A stretch of 64,000 bases of DNA from Ferirhizobium litorale (GCA_030028905.1 JALDYZ010000003.1:372001-436000); one strand, 5' to 3'. Shown: positions 9,039 to 17,960, numbered from the stretch's first letter. The notes: generated by a model not told the origin, from the sequence alone. Numbers and translations are program-made.

Positions 9039-9928
9039 GGTGTGCTCTCCGATCCGGTTAGCGCTTCCGTCAGCAGGCGGGCAAAACGCATGGCGGCGCA
9101 AATCCCGCCATAGGGATTCACATTGCCGATCATGTGCACCCGACCGTCCCGCACCGGCGCCAGCGACCGCCAGATCATGCTGCCGTGAAGGCTTTCGCGA
9201 GCTTCGACGGGGATGTCGGAGACGATGACGATCGTGGCATCCGGCCGGGATGCCAGCGCTTCCAGCGGCACGGGCGCTGCGAAGGTGAACCTCGAGCGAT
9301 CGGCCCAGGCGTTCTCCAATCCGAGCCGCCCGGCGACGTCGCCGAACATGCTGTCCGGGCCGAACGCCCGGAAATGCCGGGCATCGCCGACGTTGATGAT
9401 GTAGACCGGCGGGCTCTGCACGGCGGCAAGCTGCTGCCGCATTCGCGCCATCTCGGCTGCCTGGCCGGACAGCACCTCCTCGGCCCGTCGCTCGCGCCCC
9501 AGCTTCCCGCCCAGCGCGGAAACGGCGTTCAGCGCCTTTTCGAAAGGCGGTTCGCCACGGACATAGAACGGCAGGGAAAATACCGGTGCAATGCTTTCGA
9601 GCTTCTGCTGCTGACGGGCGTAGAAGGGCGAACTGAGAATGAGATCGGGCTTCAACAGATAAAGATACTCATAGTTCGGCGCGCCGCGCAGGCCGAGATC
9701 CGCGACCGATGGCGGGATTGCCGGCTCGACCGCCTTGTCGCGAAAGCCGATCAGTTCGGTCGCGGCGATCGGTACCACGCCCAGTGCCATAGCGGTTTCC
9801 AGCATGGCCCAGTCGATCGCAGCCACGCGCGGCGCGTCCGCGGCTTTCGTCGGTGCCGGAACCGTCAAGGCCGCCAACAGTCCGAGGAACTGCCGGCGGC
9901 TCGCTTCAAAAGGTCTATCGAATTCCAT
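9035..9928 (-). CDS. Fe(III)-siderophore periplasmic binding protein (FhuD type)
   Basis: 297 aa. The N-terminus SRRQFLGLLAAL is a twin-arginine-like export signal, cleaved near TKAADAP. The mature part has the type III binding-protein fold seen in FhuD: RVAAIDWAMLETAMALGVVP, then LKPDLILSS and GNVNPYGGICAAMRFA near the end. It receives ferric siderophore from the receptor and passes it to the fused permease. Its stop overlaps the permease GTG by 4 bp, so they are translationally coupled. The start lies 16 bp after the receptor gene. Confidence 0.88.
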   Translation of the reverse strand: MEFDRPFEASRRQFLGLLAALTVPAPTKAADAPRVAAIDWAMLETAMALGVVPIAATELIGFRDKAVEPAIPPSVADLGLRGAPNYEYLYLLKPDLILSSPFYARQQQKLESIAPVFSLPFYVRGEPPFEKALNAVSALGGKLGRERRAEEVLSGQAAEMARMRQQLAAVQSPPVYIINVGDARHFRAFGPDSMFGDVAGRLGLENAWADRSRFTFAAPVPLEALASRPDATIVIVSDIPVEARESLHGSMIWRSLAPVRDGRVHMIGNVNPYGGICAAMRFARLLTEALTGSESTP

Positions 9929-9943
9929 ATCCGGGATCTGCGA

Positions 9944-12091
9944 TCACCACGAGAAGCTGAGACGACCCATCACCGTGCGCCCATTGCCGTAGGTGCATCC
10001 GAACGTGCCGCAACTCGCGAGATATTCCTTGTCTGTCAGGTTGGCAAAATTGAGCGAGGCCTTCACATTGTCCTTCTGGTAGTGGATGGCGGCATCGAGC
10101 AGGGCCACGGCATCGAGTTCATAGGTGTTGTCGTTATTGCCATAGCGCTTGCCGATGTATCGCACGCCTCCCCCGGCGCCAAAGCCTTCGAGGAAGATGT
10201 CCTCCTGGAAGGTATAGTCGAGCCAGAGGCTGGCCGCCTGCCGCGGCACGTTGTCCAGTTCGTTGCCGTTGTAGGTGCCACCCACGATTTCGCTGCTGGT
10301 GTAGGTGTAAGCCGCGCGCAGATCAAGCCCGTCAGCCAAACTGGCCACCGCCTCGAGCTCGATACCCTGGACCCGCACTTCGCCGATCTGCGAAGTTTCT
10401 ACGCCGCCGGTTCCGTTCGGGACCTGCACCGGCACGTTTTCCTGGCGCAGATCGTAGACGGCGGCGGTCAGGAGGCCGTTCCAGCTCTCGGGCTGGTATT
10501 TCACCCCGGCCTCGACCTGCTCGCCGGTCGTCGGCTTCAGCGGGATGCCGTTGGTTGGGACCGGCACCGGCTCGAACGACGTCGAGTAGCTGATGTAAGG
10601 CGCCACGCCGTTGTCGAATATGTAGGAAAGGCCGGCGCGTCCCGTCAGCTTGTGGTCGCTCTGGTCAAGGGGTCGAGATGTATCGAGGTTGCGGTTGGTC
10701 GACGTTCCGTCCGTCTTTGCCCAGTCCTGCCGGAGCCCGAATGTCGCCCGCCAGTTTTCATAGGCAATCTCGTCCTGGGCATAGAGGCCGATCTGGCGCA
10801 GGCTGGAGTCCACGAAGGTATTGACCGACGGTGTCGGGGCAAGCGTGATCGGAGCGCCATAGACCGGGTTTCGCGGATCGAGCGGTGTCGCTGCAAAAAA
10901 CTGCGTGCCGACGTTGTTGTCGAAATGACGATAGTCGAGGCCGAGTAACACCGTGTGCTCCACCTCACCGGTCGCGAATTCGCCAAGCACGTTGGTGTCG
11001 ACATTGACGGTGTTGAGGCGCTCGTCCTGGAACGTGGCGTTGCGCCGGATCTCACCGTCGGGCATCAAGCCACCGGTGAGCGACGACGTTCCGAGCGCCT
11101 GGTAGTCCCAGTCTAGGTTGGAGTAGCGGAAGTTCTGGCGGAAGGTCCACTGGTCGTCGAAGTGGTGTTCGAACTCGTAACCGAGGTTGGTCTGGTTGCG
11201 GCTCGAGCGGTCGAAACTGCGGTCACCGACGTAGAAGTCCGGCCCGAGCGGATTTGCCGCGTCCAGTGTCAGCGAGACCGGCAAGCCTGAAGGCGAACTC
11301 GGGTTGTCGTGCTGGAAGCTGGTGAGTATCGTCAGGGTGGTATCGTCACCCGGAGCCCAGGTGAAGGCGGGAGCGATGTAGTAGCGATCGTTTTCGAGTT
11401 CCTCGACCTGCTGGCGACCGACGCGTCCGATGCCCGTCAGTCTGTAGGCGAAATCCGAATCCTGCGTCGCATCCCCAAAATCGAAGAAGGTGCCGTAGGT
11501 ATCATAGCTTCCGGCCTGCACTCCGACCTCGCCGAAGCGCTCGAAGATCGGTCGCTTGCTGACGAGATTGATGATGCCGCCGGGATTGGCCTGGCCGTAC
11601 ATGACGGATGCCGGTCCGCGCAGCACCTCGATCCGCTCGAGACCGTAGACATCGATCGGGGCGGCACCAGCCGTCCGCATCAGGCGCAGGCCGTTCAGGA
11701 ATTGCGACTGGCGACCGTCGAATCCGCGGATACGGGGCGAATCGAACCGCGAGTCGGCCCCATAGGGTTCGCCGAAGACCCCCGGCGTATAGCCGAGTGC
11801 CTGGCCAAGCGTGTTGGCGCCTTGCGCGGCGATCTCGTCGGCCGTGACGACGGAAATGGATTGCTGCGTCTCCAGCAGCGGCGTACCCGTCTTTGTCGCA
11901 GTGACGCTGGTCTTGGCGACGTAGCCGTCGACCGGCCCCGTCGGATCCAGCAGGACGCCGTTCTCTACCACGATTGGCGCCAGCAGCGTCGGCGCCGCGC
12001 CTTCCTGGGCGAGTGCCGGGGCAGCAGCAAACGGGGTGGCTGCGCCGACCATCGAAGTCAGCGCAACGAGCGACGTCTTCTTCAAAGTCAC
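9944..12091 (-). CDS. TonB-dependent siderophore receptor (FhuA/FoxA-like)
   Basis: 715 aa from GTG 12091, which has AAAGGA 6 nt upstream; a longer frame to 12151 lacks a ribosome site. The signal peptide ends at ALAQEGAAP. The plug domain follows (QQSISVVTADEI, RIRGFDGRQSQFLNGLR, LERIEVLRGPASVMYGQANPGGIINLVSK), then a 22-strand barrel ending in the terminal aromatic RLSFSW. It should import a ferric siderophore across the outer membrane, and the FhuB/FhuF partners suggest a hydroxamate. It is first in the operon, behind the iron box at 12146-12160. Confidence 0.93.
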   Translation of the reverse strand: MTLKKTSLVALTSMVGAATPFAAAPALAQEGAAPTLLAPIVVENGVLLDPTGPVDGYVAKTSVTATKTGTPLLETQQSISVVTADEIAAQGANTLGQALGYTPGVFGEPYGADSRFDSPRIRGFDGRQSQFLNGLRLMRTAGAAPIDVYGLERIEVLRGPASVMYGQANPGGIINLVSKRPIFERFGEVGVQAGSYDTYGTFFDFGDATQDSDFAYRLTGIGRVGRQQVEELENDRYYIAPAFTWAPGDDTTLTILTSFQHDNPSSPSGLPVSLTLDAANPLGPDFYVGDRSFDRSSRNQTNLGYEFEHHFDDQWTFRQNFRYSNLDWDYQALGTSSLTGGLMPDGEIRRNATFQDERLNTVNVDTNVLGEFATGEVEHTVLLGLDYRHFDNNVGTQFFAATPLDPRNPVYGAPITLAPTPSVNTFVDSSLRQIGLYAQDEIAYENWRATFGLRQDWAKTDGTSTNRNLDTSRPLDQSDHKLTGRAGLSYIFDNGVAPYISYSTSFEPVPVPTNGIPLKPTTGEQVEAGVKYQPESWNGLLTAAVYDLRQENVPVQVPNGTGGVETSQIGEVRVQGIELEAVASLADGLDLRAAYTYTSSEIVGGTYNGNELDNVPRQAASLWLDYTFQEDIFLEGFGAGGGVRYIGKRYGNNDNTYELDAVALLDAAIHYQKDNVKASLNFANLTDKEYLASCGTFGCTYGNGRTVMGRLSFSW

Positions 12092-12145
12092 GATGGGTCC
12101 TTTCGGTCTAACGGACGGGCGGAGGCCGACCCGAACATATATACT

Positions 12146-12160
12146 TGACAAAAATCGTCA
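12146..12160. promoter_or_regulatory. Candidate RirA iron box (TGA-N9-TCA) at the receptor promoter
   Basis: TGACAAAAATCGTCA fits TGA-N9-TCA, the pattern of rhizobial IRO boxes. It sits 54 bp before the receptor start and about 80 bp before the divergent LysR gene, so it could control both. It is AT-rich compared with its surroundings, as promoters are. It pairs logically with the similar element at 4140-4154. Confidence 0.5.
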
Positions 12161-12242
12161 TGTTACTAGACGGGATTTGACGTGCGATCCAATAGCGATA
12201 TGACGCTAATTTCAGAACTAGAACTTATGAAAGGATGTGGCC

Positions 12243-13175
12243 ATGGCGCAGCAGGGCGGCATCGAGCTTCGGCACCTTCGCTATTTCGTCGCCCTCGCCG
12301 AGGAAGGCAACTTCGAACGCGCGGCCGCTCGCCTGGCCATTGCCCAGCCGGGTCTCAGCCAGCAGATGTTCAAGCTGGAGGGGCTCCTGGGCGCCTCCCT
12401 GCTCGACCGCAGCCGCAGGTCGGTGCGGCTGACGCTCGCAGGGCAGGTATTGCTGGAGGAAGCCCGCCGGGTGCTGCGCCAGAGCGAGATCGCGCTGGAC
12501 GCCGTCTCGCGCGCTGCCCGGGGCGAAGCCGGTCGGATCTCGATCGGCTACGTCGCATCGGCCGCCTATACCGGCCTGTTGACGGATATCCTGTCGGAAT
12601 TCGGCGCAGCGTACCCGAATGTCGAACTTCACCTGACGGAAATGGAGATGCGGCTGCAATTGGAGAAGATCGGCGACGGAAGCCTCGACTTCGGCTTCAT
12701 TCGACCACCAGCGGCACTGCCATCCGGGGTTTCGACCGTCACGTTGCTGAACGAGGACTTCGTGCTTGCCCTGCCGCAGCGACATCGCTTCGCCCAAATG
12801 GGATCGATTACGCTCTCGCTGCTGTCGGCCGAAACCTTCATCATACCGAGACAGCCGCCCGATGTCGGGTTCCACAGCAACCTGCTGCTGGCTTGCCACG
12901 AAGCCGGGTTCACGCCGCGCATCAATAATATGGGAAAGGATTTCACCACCATCGCCAGCATGGTCGCAGTCGGTCTGGGCGTGGCCCTGGTCCCGCGGTC
13001 ATTGGAATGCGTCCGATTGCCGGGCATCACCTACCTGCCGGTGCAGGCATGCTCCGTGACGTCCGACCTTGCCGGCGCCTATCGCAAGATCGAACCCTCA
13101 CCGACGATCCGCTCCTTCATCGCCCATTGCCGCAAGGCCGCCACCCCGTTGATCGCGGACGGCACGACCGAATGA
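12243..13175 (+). CDS. LysR-family transcriptional regulator
   Basis: 310 aa. The N-terminal winged helix-turn-helix is clear (ELRHLRYFVALAEEGNFERAAARL, AQPGLSQQMFKLE), followed by a LysR effector domain from about residue 92. ATG 12243 has AAGGA 7 nt upstream; GTG 12237 is too close to it. It is divergent from the siderophore receptor, so regulation of that operon is possible. Its other neighbour, the mocE-like gene, is convergent. The effector is unknown. Confidence 0.88.
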   Translation: MAQQGGIELRHLRYFVALAEEGNFERAAARLAIAQPGLSQQMFKLEGLLGASLLDRSRRSVRLTLAGQVLLEEARRVLRQSEIALDAVSRAARGEAGRISIGYVASAAYTGLLTDILSEFGAAYPNVELHLTEMEMRLQLEKIGDGSLDFGFIRPPAALPSGVSTVTLLNEDFVLALPQRHRFAQMGSITLSLLSAETFIIPRQPPDVGFHSNLLLACHEAGFTPRINNMGKDFTTIASMVAVGLGVALVPRSLECVRLPGITYLPVQACSVTSDLAGAYRKIEPSPTIRSFIAHCRKAATPLIADGTTE

Positions 13176-13209
13176 GCCTCAAGCCTTGGAGTCGGCCCCG
13201 CCTCACGAT

Positions 13210-13230
13210 CGCAATCCGGGTTGCGGCTTT
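13210..13230 (+). terminator. Short hairpin with T-rich tail after the LysR gene
   Basis: CGCAA and TTGCG arms around TCCGGG, followed by GCTTTT. It lies in the 76-bp gap between the LysR gene and the convergent ferredoxin gene. The stem is only 5 bp, so termination is tentative. Confidence 0.35.
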
Positions 13231-13251
13231 TCTCACGACGTCCGGTATGGC

Positions 13252-13566
13252 TCAACCGAGGTTGATTAAGACCATACCGCCCTCGACCCTAACGGGGTAG
13301 GTCTTGAGGTTCACGCACGCGGGCGACCTGAGTGCTTCGCCGGTCTTGTAGTTGAAGCGGCCATTGTGCATGGGACATTCGATAATGTCGTCCATGACCA
13401 GCCCATCCTCCAAATGGACCTGCTCGTGCGTGCAGAGGCCATCCGTCGCGAAATAGTCGTCGTCAGGTGAGCGGTAGATCGCGAAGGTGCGTCCACCGTG
13501 ATCAAATCGGACCAGGTCTTCTTGCTCGATGTCGCCCGCCGCGCAGGCCTCAACCCAATTGTTCAT
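13252..13566 (-). CDS. mocE: Rieske [2Fe-2S] ferredoxin, MocE-like
   Basis: 104 aa. It contains both Rieske cluster-ligand boxes, CTHEQVHLEDG and CPMHNGRF (C-x-H ... C-x-x-H), in a small soluble ferredoxin of the MocE type. ATG 13566 is chosen because GGGAGGAG lies just upstream; the longer frame to 13599 overlaps mocD. It should pass electrons to the adjacent MocD-like oxygenase. In rhizobia MocD, MocE and the reductase MocF are linked to removal of the O-methyl group of the rhizopine 3-O-methyl-scyllo-inosamine. No mocF candidate is adjacent here. Confidence 0.8.
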   Translation of the reverse strand: MNNWVEACAAGDIEQEDLVRFDHGGRTFAIYRSPDDDYFATDGLCTHEQVHLEDGLVMDDIIECPMHNGRFNYKTGEALRSPACVNLKTYPVRVEGGMVLINLG

Positions 13567-13595
13567 CGTTTCTCCTCCCGTGATGGTCTTGTCGG

Positions 13596-14699
13596 TCATT
13601 GCGCTGCCGACATCGGCATGGCGTCGAGGTCATGGAACTCCGCCCGATACGGCTTTGCCGTCGGCGGGAGCTCGCGCTTCAGGAAATATTCCTCGTTCAT
13701 GAGCTGCCGTTTCACGGCCGGCCACATCTGCTTGTACGCATCCCAGATCGAAGTGTTGGGCGCGGGCAGATCGTCCCGGATCAGGGCGTGCAGTCGCGGC
13801 AGCGCATGATAGGGCACCATCGGAAACATGTGGTGCTCGACGTGGTAGTTCATGTTCCAGTAGATGAAGCGCGAGATCGGGTTCATGAGGACCGTACGGC
13901 TGTTGAGCCGATGATCGGTCACGTTGTCGGCCAGTCCTCCGTGCTGCAGCAGGCCGGTCATGACGTGGTGCCAGGCGCCGTAAAGGCGTGGGAAGCCAAC
14001 GAGCATCAGCGGCAGGATCGATTGCATCGCGAGCGCCAGCACGATCGTCGCTGCATATATGGCGAACCACATCCGCGCGATTCGAATCACCTTGGGTTGT
14101 TCCATGTCCGGCACGAAGCTCTTCTCTTCCGGGTCGATCCTGCCGAAGGCGTTGATCACCATGGATTTCATACCGTGCCCGGCGTCCAGGATGCCGAAGA
14201 CGTTGAGGACGATGCGGAGGAGCTCGATCGGCTTCATGAAGACGATCTCCGGATCGCGACCGACGATGATCGTATCGGTGTGATGGCGCGTATGGCTCCA
14301 GCGCCAGATCACCGGGTTGCGGATCATCATGAAGGAAGCGATCTGATAGACCGCGTCGTTCATCCAGCGGGTCTTGAAGGCAGTTCCGTGACCGCATTCG
14401 TGCCAGCGGGAGTCGCTTGCCGAACCGTAGAGCACGCCGTAGCCCAGAAAGAACGGCACCGACCACCAGCTCGGCCAGAGCCAAATCGCCAACCCCGCGA
14501 AAACGATCATCGAACCGAGCCAGATCACCGTGTCGCGCACCGCCGGTCCGTCCGATCGCTGCATCAGTTCCTTCATCGTCTTGCGTGGCACCTCGGTGTG
14601 GTACCACTTGGCGGAAGCCAGCCCGGTCTCGATGGCGCTGCGGGCGCTCTCTCCGAGCATGCTGTAGTCCCGTTTCGCAGCGGGTTTCGATGCGCCCAT
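13596..14699 (-). CDS. mocD: MocD-like membrane fatty-acid-desaturase-family oxygenase
   Basis: 367 aa with four or more membrane segments and the three histidine boxes of diiron desaturases and hydroxylases: HECGH, HTRHH and HVEHH. ATG 14699 follows a strong GGGAGGAAGG site; ATG 14732 has none. MocD proteins are associated with rhizopine demethylation, using electrons from the Rieske protein MocE, whose gene follows after 29 bp. Transcription starts from the region shared with the divergent LacI gene. Related desaturase-family enzymes exist outside rhizopine pathways, so the substrate is an inference from the neighbouring MocB/MocC-like genes. Confidence 0.8.
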   Translation of the reverse strand: MGASKPAAKRDYSMLGESARSAIETGLASAKWYHTEVPRKTMKELMQRSDGPAVRDTVIWLGSMIVFAGLAIWLWPSWWSVPFFLGYGVLYGSASDSRWHECGHGTAFKTRWMNDAVYQIASFMMIRNPVIWRWSHTRHHTDTIIVGRDPEIVFMKPIELLRIVLNVFGILDAGHGMKSMVINAFGRIDPEEKSFVPDMEQPKVIRIARMWFAIYAATIVLALAMQSILPLMLVGFPRLYGAWHHVMTGLLQHGGLADNVTDHRLNSRTVLMNPISRFIYWNMNYHVEHHMFPMVPYHALPRLHALIRDDLPAPNTSIWDAYKQMWPAVKRQLMNEEYFLKRELPPTAKPYRAEFHDLDAMPMSAAQ

Positions 14700-14773
14700 T
14701 TTACCTTCCTCCCGAACCGAGGGTTCCGACATGGAACAAGGCGTAAAGCAAGTGAGTGATTTTGCGCAATATC

Positions 14774-14803
14774 TATGATGCTTTTTACATCATCCTTGAT
14801 GTA
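14774..14803. promoter_or_regulatory. Inverted-repeat operator between mocD-like and lacI genes
   Basis: ATGATG-N7-CATCAT (14775-14793) overlaps a second palindrome, TACATCA-N4-TGATGTA (14786-14803). Both lie in the 144-bp divergent promoter region, and the sequence is far more AT-rich than its surroundings. A close relative, ATGATG-N6-CATCAT, occurs at 15872-15889 before the mocC-like gene. This suggests binding by the LacI-family protein encoded at 14844. Confidence 0.55.
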
Positions 14804-14843
14804 TTATTGCATTCCATCTTGAAGGAACCTATCGGAGTTTTCC

Positions 14844-15875
14844 ATGGCATTGCGACCAACAATTCAAGACGTGGCAAAGGCGGCAGGCGTATCGGTTGCA
14901 ACCGTGGATCGCGTCCTCAATGGACGCATGAAGGTGCGGGAGGAAACGGCGCGCAAGGTTTATGACGCAGCGCGCACCATCGGCTATCACGGCTTGGAAC
15001 TCATTCGGCACCGCATGCAGGCGGACCTTCCCGCGATGACCTTCGGCTTTCTTTTTCAAAAGCGCAGGCAGCCGTTCTATCAAACCTTCGCGGAAGAGGC
15101 CCGCAAGGCGGTGGAATCCTGCAACAAGGTGCGAGGCACCGCGGTGATCGACTTCACCGACGAGCCGTCAACGGAGGCCGTTCTCGAAAAGCTCTCGGAA
15201 CTGTCGAAGCGCGTGGACGCCGTCGCCCTCGTGAGTCCCGACCATCACTCGGTGACTACTCGGGTCAGTGAGTTGCGGACGCAAGGAAAGCCTGTTTTCT
15301 CGCTGTTGTCGGACTTTGCCCAGGGGGTGCGCAACCACTATATCGGGCTTAACAACATCAAGGTCGGCCGCACCGCCGCATGGTTTATCTCCAGGACCGC
15401 ACCACGGCCCGGCAAGGTCGCGCTCTTCGTCGGCAGTTTTCGCTGGCACGGCCACGAACTGCGCGAAACCGGCTTTCGCAGCTTCTTCCGTGAATATGCG
15501 CCCGAATTCGAGGTGCTGGATACCTACGTCAATCTAGACACCCGCGGCGTCACCGAAGAGGCAGCCAGCGGACTGCTGCGCCGCCAGCCCGATCTGACGG
15601 GGCTATATGTCGCCGGCGGCGGCATGGAAGGTGCCATCAAGGCGCTGCGGGAATGGGCACCCAATCCGTTGCCCGCCGTCGTGGTCAACGAACTCACGGC
15701 GGATTCATCTGCCGCGCTCCAGGATCATCTGATCGTCGCCGCAATATCCACGCCGCTTGCTAAGCTCAGCCGCCAGCTGGTGGATATGATGGCGCAGGCG
15801 AAGCTCGGCGGAGAAGAAGCGACCCCGGGCCAACTTTTTCTTCCCTTCGACGTGCATGTGCCCGAAAGCCAATGA
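14844..15875 (+). CDS. LacI-family transcriptional regulator of the moc-like locus
   Basis: 343 aa. The N-terminal LacI helix-turn-helix (TIQDVAKAAGVSVATVDRVLNG) and hinge (ARKVYDAARTIGYHG) are followed by a periplasmic-binding-like effector domain from about residue 65. It belongs to the subgroup with VDRVLNG instead of VSRVLNG, often linked to CUT2 sugar or inositol uptake. It lies between the divergent mocD/mocE pair and the MocC/MocB/transport genes. ATG 14844 has GGAG 6 nt upstream. Likely effectors are an inositol, inosamine or derived intermediate. Confidence 0.88.
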   Translation: MALRPTIQDVAKAAGVSVATVDRVLNGRMKVREETARKVYDAARTIGYHGLELIRHRMQADLPAMTFGFLFQKRRQPFYQTFAEEARKAVESCNKVRGTAVIDFTDEPSTEAVLEKLSELSKRVDAVALVSPDHHSVTTRVSELRTQGKPVFSLLSDFAQGVRNHYIGLNNIKVGRTAAWFISRTAPRPGKVALFVGSFRWHGHELRETGFRSFFREYAPEFEVLDTYVNLDTRGVTEEAASGLLRRQPDLTGLYVAGGGMEGAIKALREWAPNPLPAVVVNELTADSSAALQDHLIVAAISTPLAKLSRQLVDMMAQAKLGGEEATPGQLFLPFDVHVPESQ

Positions 15876-15891
15876 TGTTATTCCATCATTG
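15870..15891. promoter_or_regulatory. Palindromic operator overlapping the lacI stop codon, upstream of the mocC-like gene
   Basis: Perfect 8-bp arms, CAATGATG and CATCATTG, separated by TTATTC. The element covers the lacI stop and lies 101 bp before the mocC-like start. It is AT-rich with no T-tract, so it is not a typical terminator. It shares ATGATG-N6-CATCAT with the divergent promoter at 14775-14793. Confidence 0.55.
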
Positions 15892-15992
15892 CGATTGCCA
15901 ACTCCATCAGGCTTGAAAGGTTCAGCGATCCTGGCAATTGACGGCTCTCCCGCCTCGCGCTCTACGTTCGAAAAACATCAAGGAGAGAGAAA

Positions 15993-16835
15993 ATGAGAAC
16001 ATCTATTCCATTTGCATTGAATCACATGAGCGCTCCTGGCCTCGATTGCCGGAGCTTCATCGATCTCGCAGCCGGGCTGGACTGCCTCGGCGTCGAACTG
16101 CGTAACGATCTGAGCGACAAGAAACTGAGCGACCGCCCGTTCTTCGACGGAGAGGATCCGGCCACGATCGGTGCCTATGCGCGAGAGCGTGGCATTCGCA
16201 TTCTCGGGCTTTCCGAGGCTTACGGCTTCAACAATTGGAACCCGCAAATGGCCGAGAAGGTCCGGTTGCTGATCGCGCAAGCAGCAACGAGTGGCGCCGA
16301 AAGCATCAGCCTCATTCCCCGCAATGATGCTCCGGTACAGACCGCTTCCGCGCGTGCGGGCAATCTCCGGACGGCGCTTGCTGCAATCCTGCCGATGATT
16401 GCCGATGCTGGCATAATCGCCCTGATCGAACCGCTCGGCTTCACGACATCGTCCTTGCGCTACAAACGTGAGGCGGTTGAAGCGATCGAAGCGGTCGGCG
16501 GCGAAAAGAGCTTTCGTCTGGTGCATGATACATTTCATCACCACCTCGCGGAAGAGGTGGAATATTTTCCGGAGTATACCGGCATCGTTCACATTTCCGG
16601 AGTGGTCGACCCCGCACTCGCAGTCGACGAGATGCGCGATGAACACCGGACTCTGGTCGACGACAGAGACCGCCTCGGCAATGTTGCGCAGATCCGCACG
16701 CTGATCGGCCTGGGCTATGAAGGCGCATTTTCCTTTGAGCCCTTCTCGCCGGTGGTTCACGCCCTCAGCGATCCCGTAGCCGAGTTTCGTCGATCTTTTG
16801 ATCATATCCGATCCGCAGCCAGCTGGTCGCTTTAA
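15993..16835 (+). CDS. mocC: MocC-like TIM-barrel sugar/inositol isomerase-epimerase family protein
   Basis: 280 aa of the AP-endonuclease-2-like TIM-barrel superfamily (IolE, IolI, MocC). Conserved points include GLDCLGVELRNDL, IALIEPLGF (metal-ligand Glu), LVHDTFHHHL (Asp/His ligands), IVHISGVVD and a late FSFEPFSP. The enzymes isomerise or dehydrate keto-inositols and related sugars; MocC itself is needed for rhizopine use. AAGGAG precedes ATG 15993. It stands between the LacI gene and the importer, with candidate operators on both sides. Confidence 0.75.
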   Translation: MRTSIPFALNHMSAPGLDCRSFIDLAAGLDCLGVELRNDLSDKKLSDRPFFDGEDPATIGAYARERGIRILGLSEAYGFNNWNPQMAEKVRLLIAQAATSGAESISLIPRNDAPVQTASARAGNLRTALAAILPMIADAGIIALIEPLGFTTSSLRYKREAVEAIEAVGGEKSFRLVHDTFHHHLAEEVEYFPEYTGIVHISGVVDPALAVDEMRDEHRTLVDDRDRLGNVAQIRTLIGLGYEGAFSFEPFSPVVHALSDPVAEFRRSFDHIRSAASWSL

Positions 16836-16872
16836 GCCGCGGTTTTCACAGCCGCGCTTGACTCTGTAAAAA

Positions 16873-16921
16873 AATGGAATAAACATTTCATTGTTGTCAG
16901 TTAATGGTGCATTATTTCCAT
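16873..16921. promoter_or_regulatory. AT-rich promoter with two inverted-repeat elements before the mocB-like gene
   Basis: AATGGAAT-N4-ATTTCATT (16873-16892, one mismatch) and ATGG-N10-CCAT (16904-16921) lie in the otherwise GC-rich 180-bp gap before the binding-protein gene. They resemble the AT-rich palindromes at 14775 and 15870 in containing TGGAAT/ATTCCA and CATT/AATG words, but the match is looser. They are candidate sites for the local LacI or RpiR regulator. Confidence 0.4.
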
Positions 16922-17015
16922 GAGGAGATGGGAAATGTGCCGACACTGGCTCTCAAGACAGAGATGCCAACCGGTCGATAACGGGTGAACCGGCACCCGA
17001 AGTGGAGGAAAAATC

Positions 17016-17960
17016 ATGAGAAAGCTTATTCTGGGCGCCATCGCGGCCACCCTTATGTCGAGCGTGGCTCACGCTGAAAACGTCGGCGTTTCCATGGCCC
17101 TGTTCGACGACAACTTCCTGACCGTTCTGCGCAACGGCATGAGTGACTACGCCAAGACGCTGGACGGCGTGACGCTTCAGATCGAAGACGCCCAGAACGA
17201 CGTGGCAAAGCAGCTTGACCAGATTAATAATTTTGTCGCGTCGGGTGTCGACGCAATCATCGTGAACCCGGTCGATACGTCGGCAACCGAAGCCATGACC
17301 AAGGCTGCCGAATCCGCCGGCGTGCCGCTCGTATTCGTGAACCGGGAGCCGATCAACGTCGACACACTGCCGGACAACCAGGCGTTCGTCGCTTCGAACG
17401 AACAGGAATCGGGCACTCTCGAGACCAAGGAAGTATGCCGCCTGCTGGCCGAAAAGGGCAAGAACCCGGCCCGCGTCTATATCATGATGGGCGAGCTTTC
17501 CAATCAGGCCGCGGTCATGCGCACGCAGGACATCAAGGACGTCATGAAATCCGGCGAGTGCCAGGTAGAGCTGCAGATCATCGACGAGCAGACGGCGAAC
17601 TGGTCGCGTGATGAGGCACAGGATCTGATGACGAACTGGCTCTCCACCAGCGAGAAATTCGACGCCCTCATTTCCAACAATGACGAAATGGCCATCGGCG
17701 CGATCCAGGCCATGAAGGCTGCCAACATCAATATGGACGATGTGATCGTGGGCGGCGTCGACGCGACCCAGGATGCACTCGCAGCCATGGCAGCCGGCGA
17801 CCTCGACGTCACCGTGTTCCAGGATGCAGCAGGTCAGGGCAAGGGTTCACTGGATGCCGCTTTGAAACTCGCCAAGGGCGAGAGCGTCGATCAGAAGGTC
17901 TACATCCCCTTCCAGCTCGTCACCCCCGCCAATATCGACGACTACAAGTCGCGAAACTGA
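17016..17960 (+). CDS. mocB: Periplasmic sugar-binding protein resembling the rhizopine-binding protein MocB
   Basis: 314 aa with a signal peptide ending near SVAHA. The type I binding fold starts ENVGVSMALFDDNFLTVLRNG and keeps NDVAKQLDQINNFVASGVDAI and IVNPVDTSATEAM. From memory the mature sequence closely resembles proteins annotated as rhizopine-binding (MocB) and the related inositol-binding proteins. It should bind inositol or scyllo-inosamine-type ligands for the permease and ATPase that follow. GTGGAGGAAAAATC precedes the ATG. MocB versus general inositol binding cannot be settled by eye. Confidence 0.78.
   Translation: MRKLILGAIAATLMSSVAHAENVGVSMALFDDNFLTVLRNGMSDYAKTLDGVTLQIEDAQNDVAKQLDQINNFVASGVDAIIVNPVDTSATEAMTKAAESAGVPLVFVNREPINVDTLPDNQAFVASNEQESGTLETKEVCRLLAEKGKNPARVYIMMGELSNQAAVMRTQDIKDVMKSGECQVELQIIDEQTANWSRDEAQDLMTNWLSTSEKFDALISNNDEMAIGAIQAMKAANINMDDVIVGGVDATQDALAAMAAGDLDVTVFQDAAGQGKGSLDAALKLAKGESVDQKVYIPFQLVTPANIDDYKSRN

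Noticed and set aside
9134..10948. 604-codon plus-strand open frame
   Set aside because: Antisense shadow of the FhuD-type and receptor genes, which have clear motifs on the other strand.
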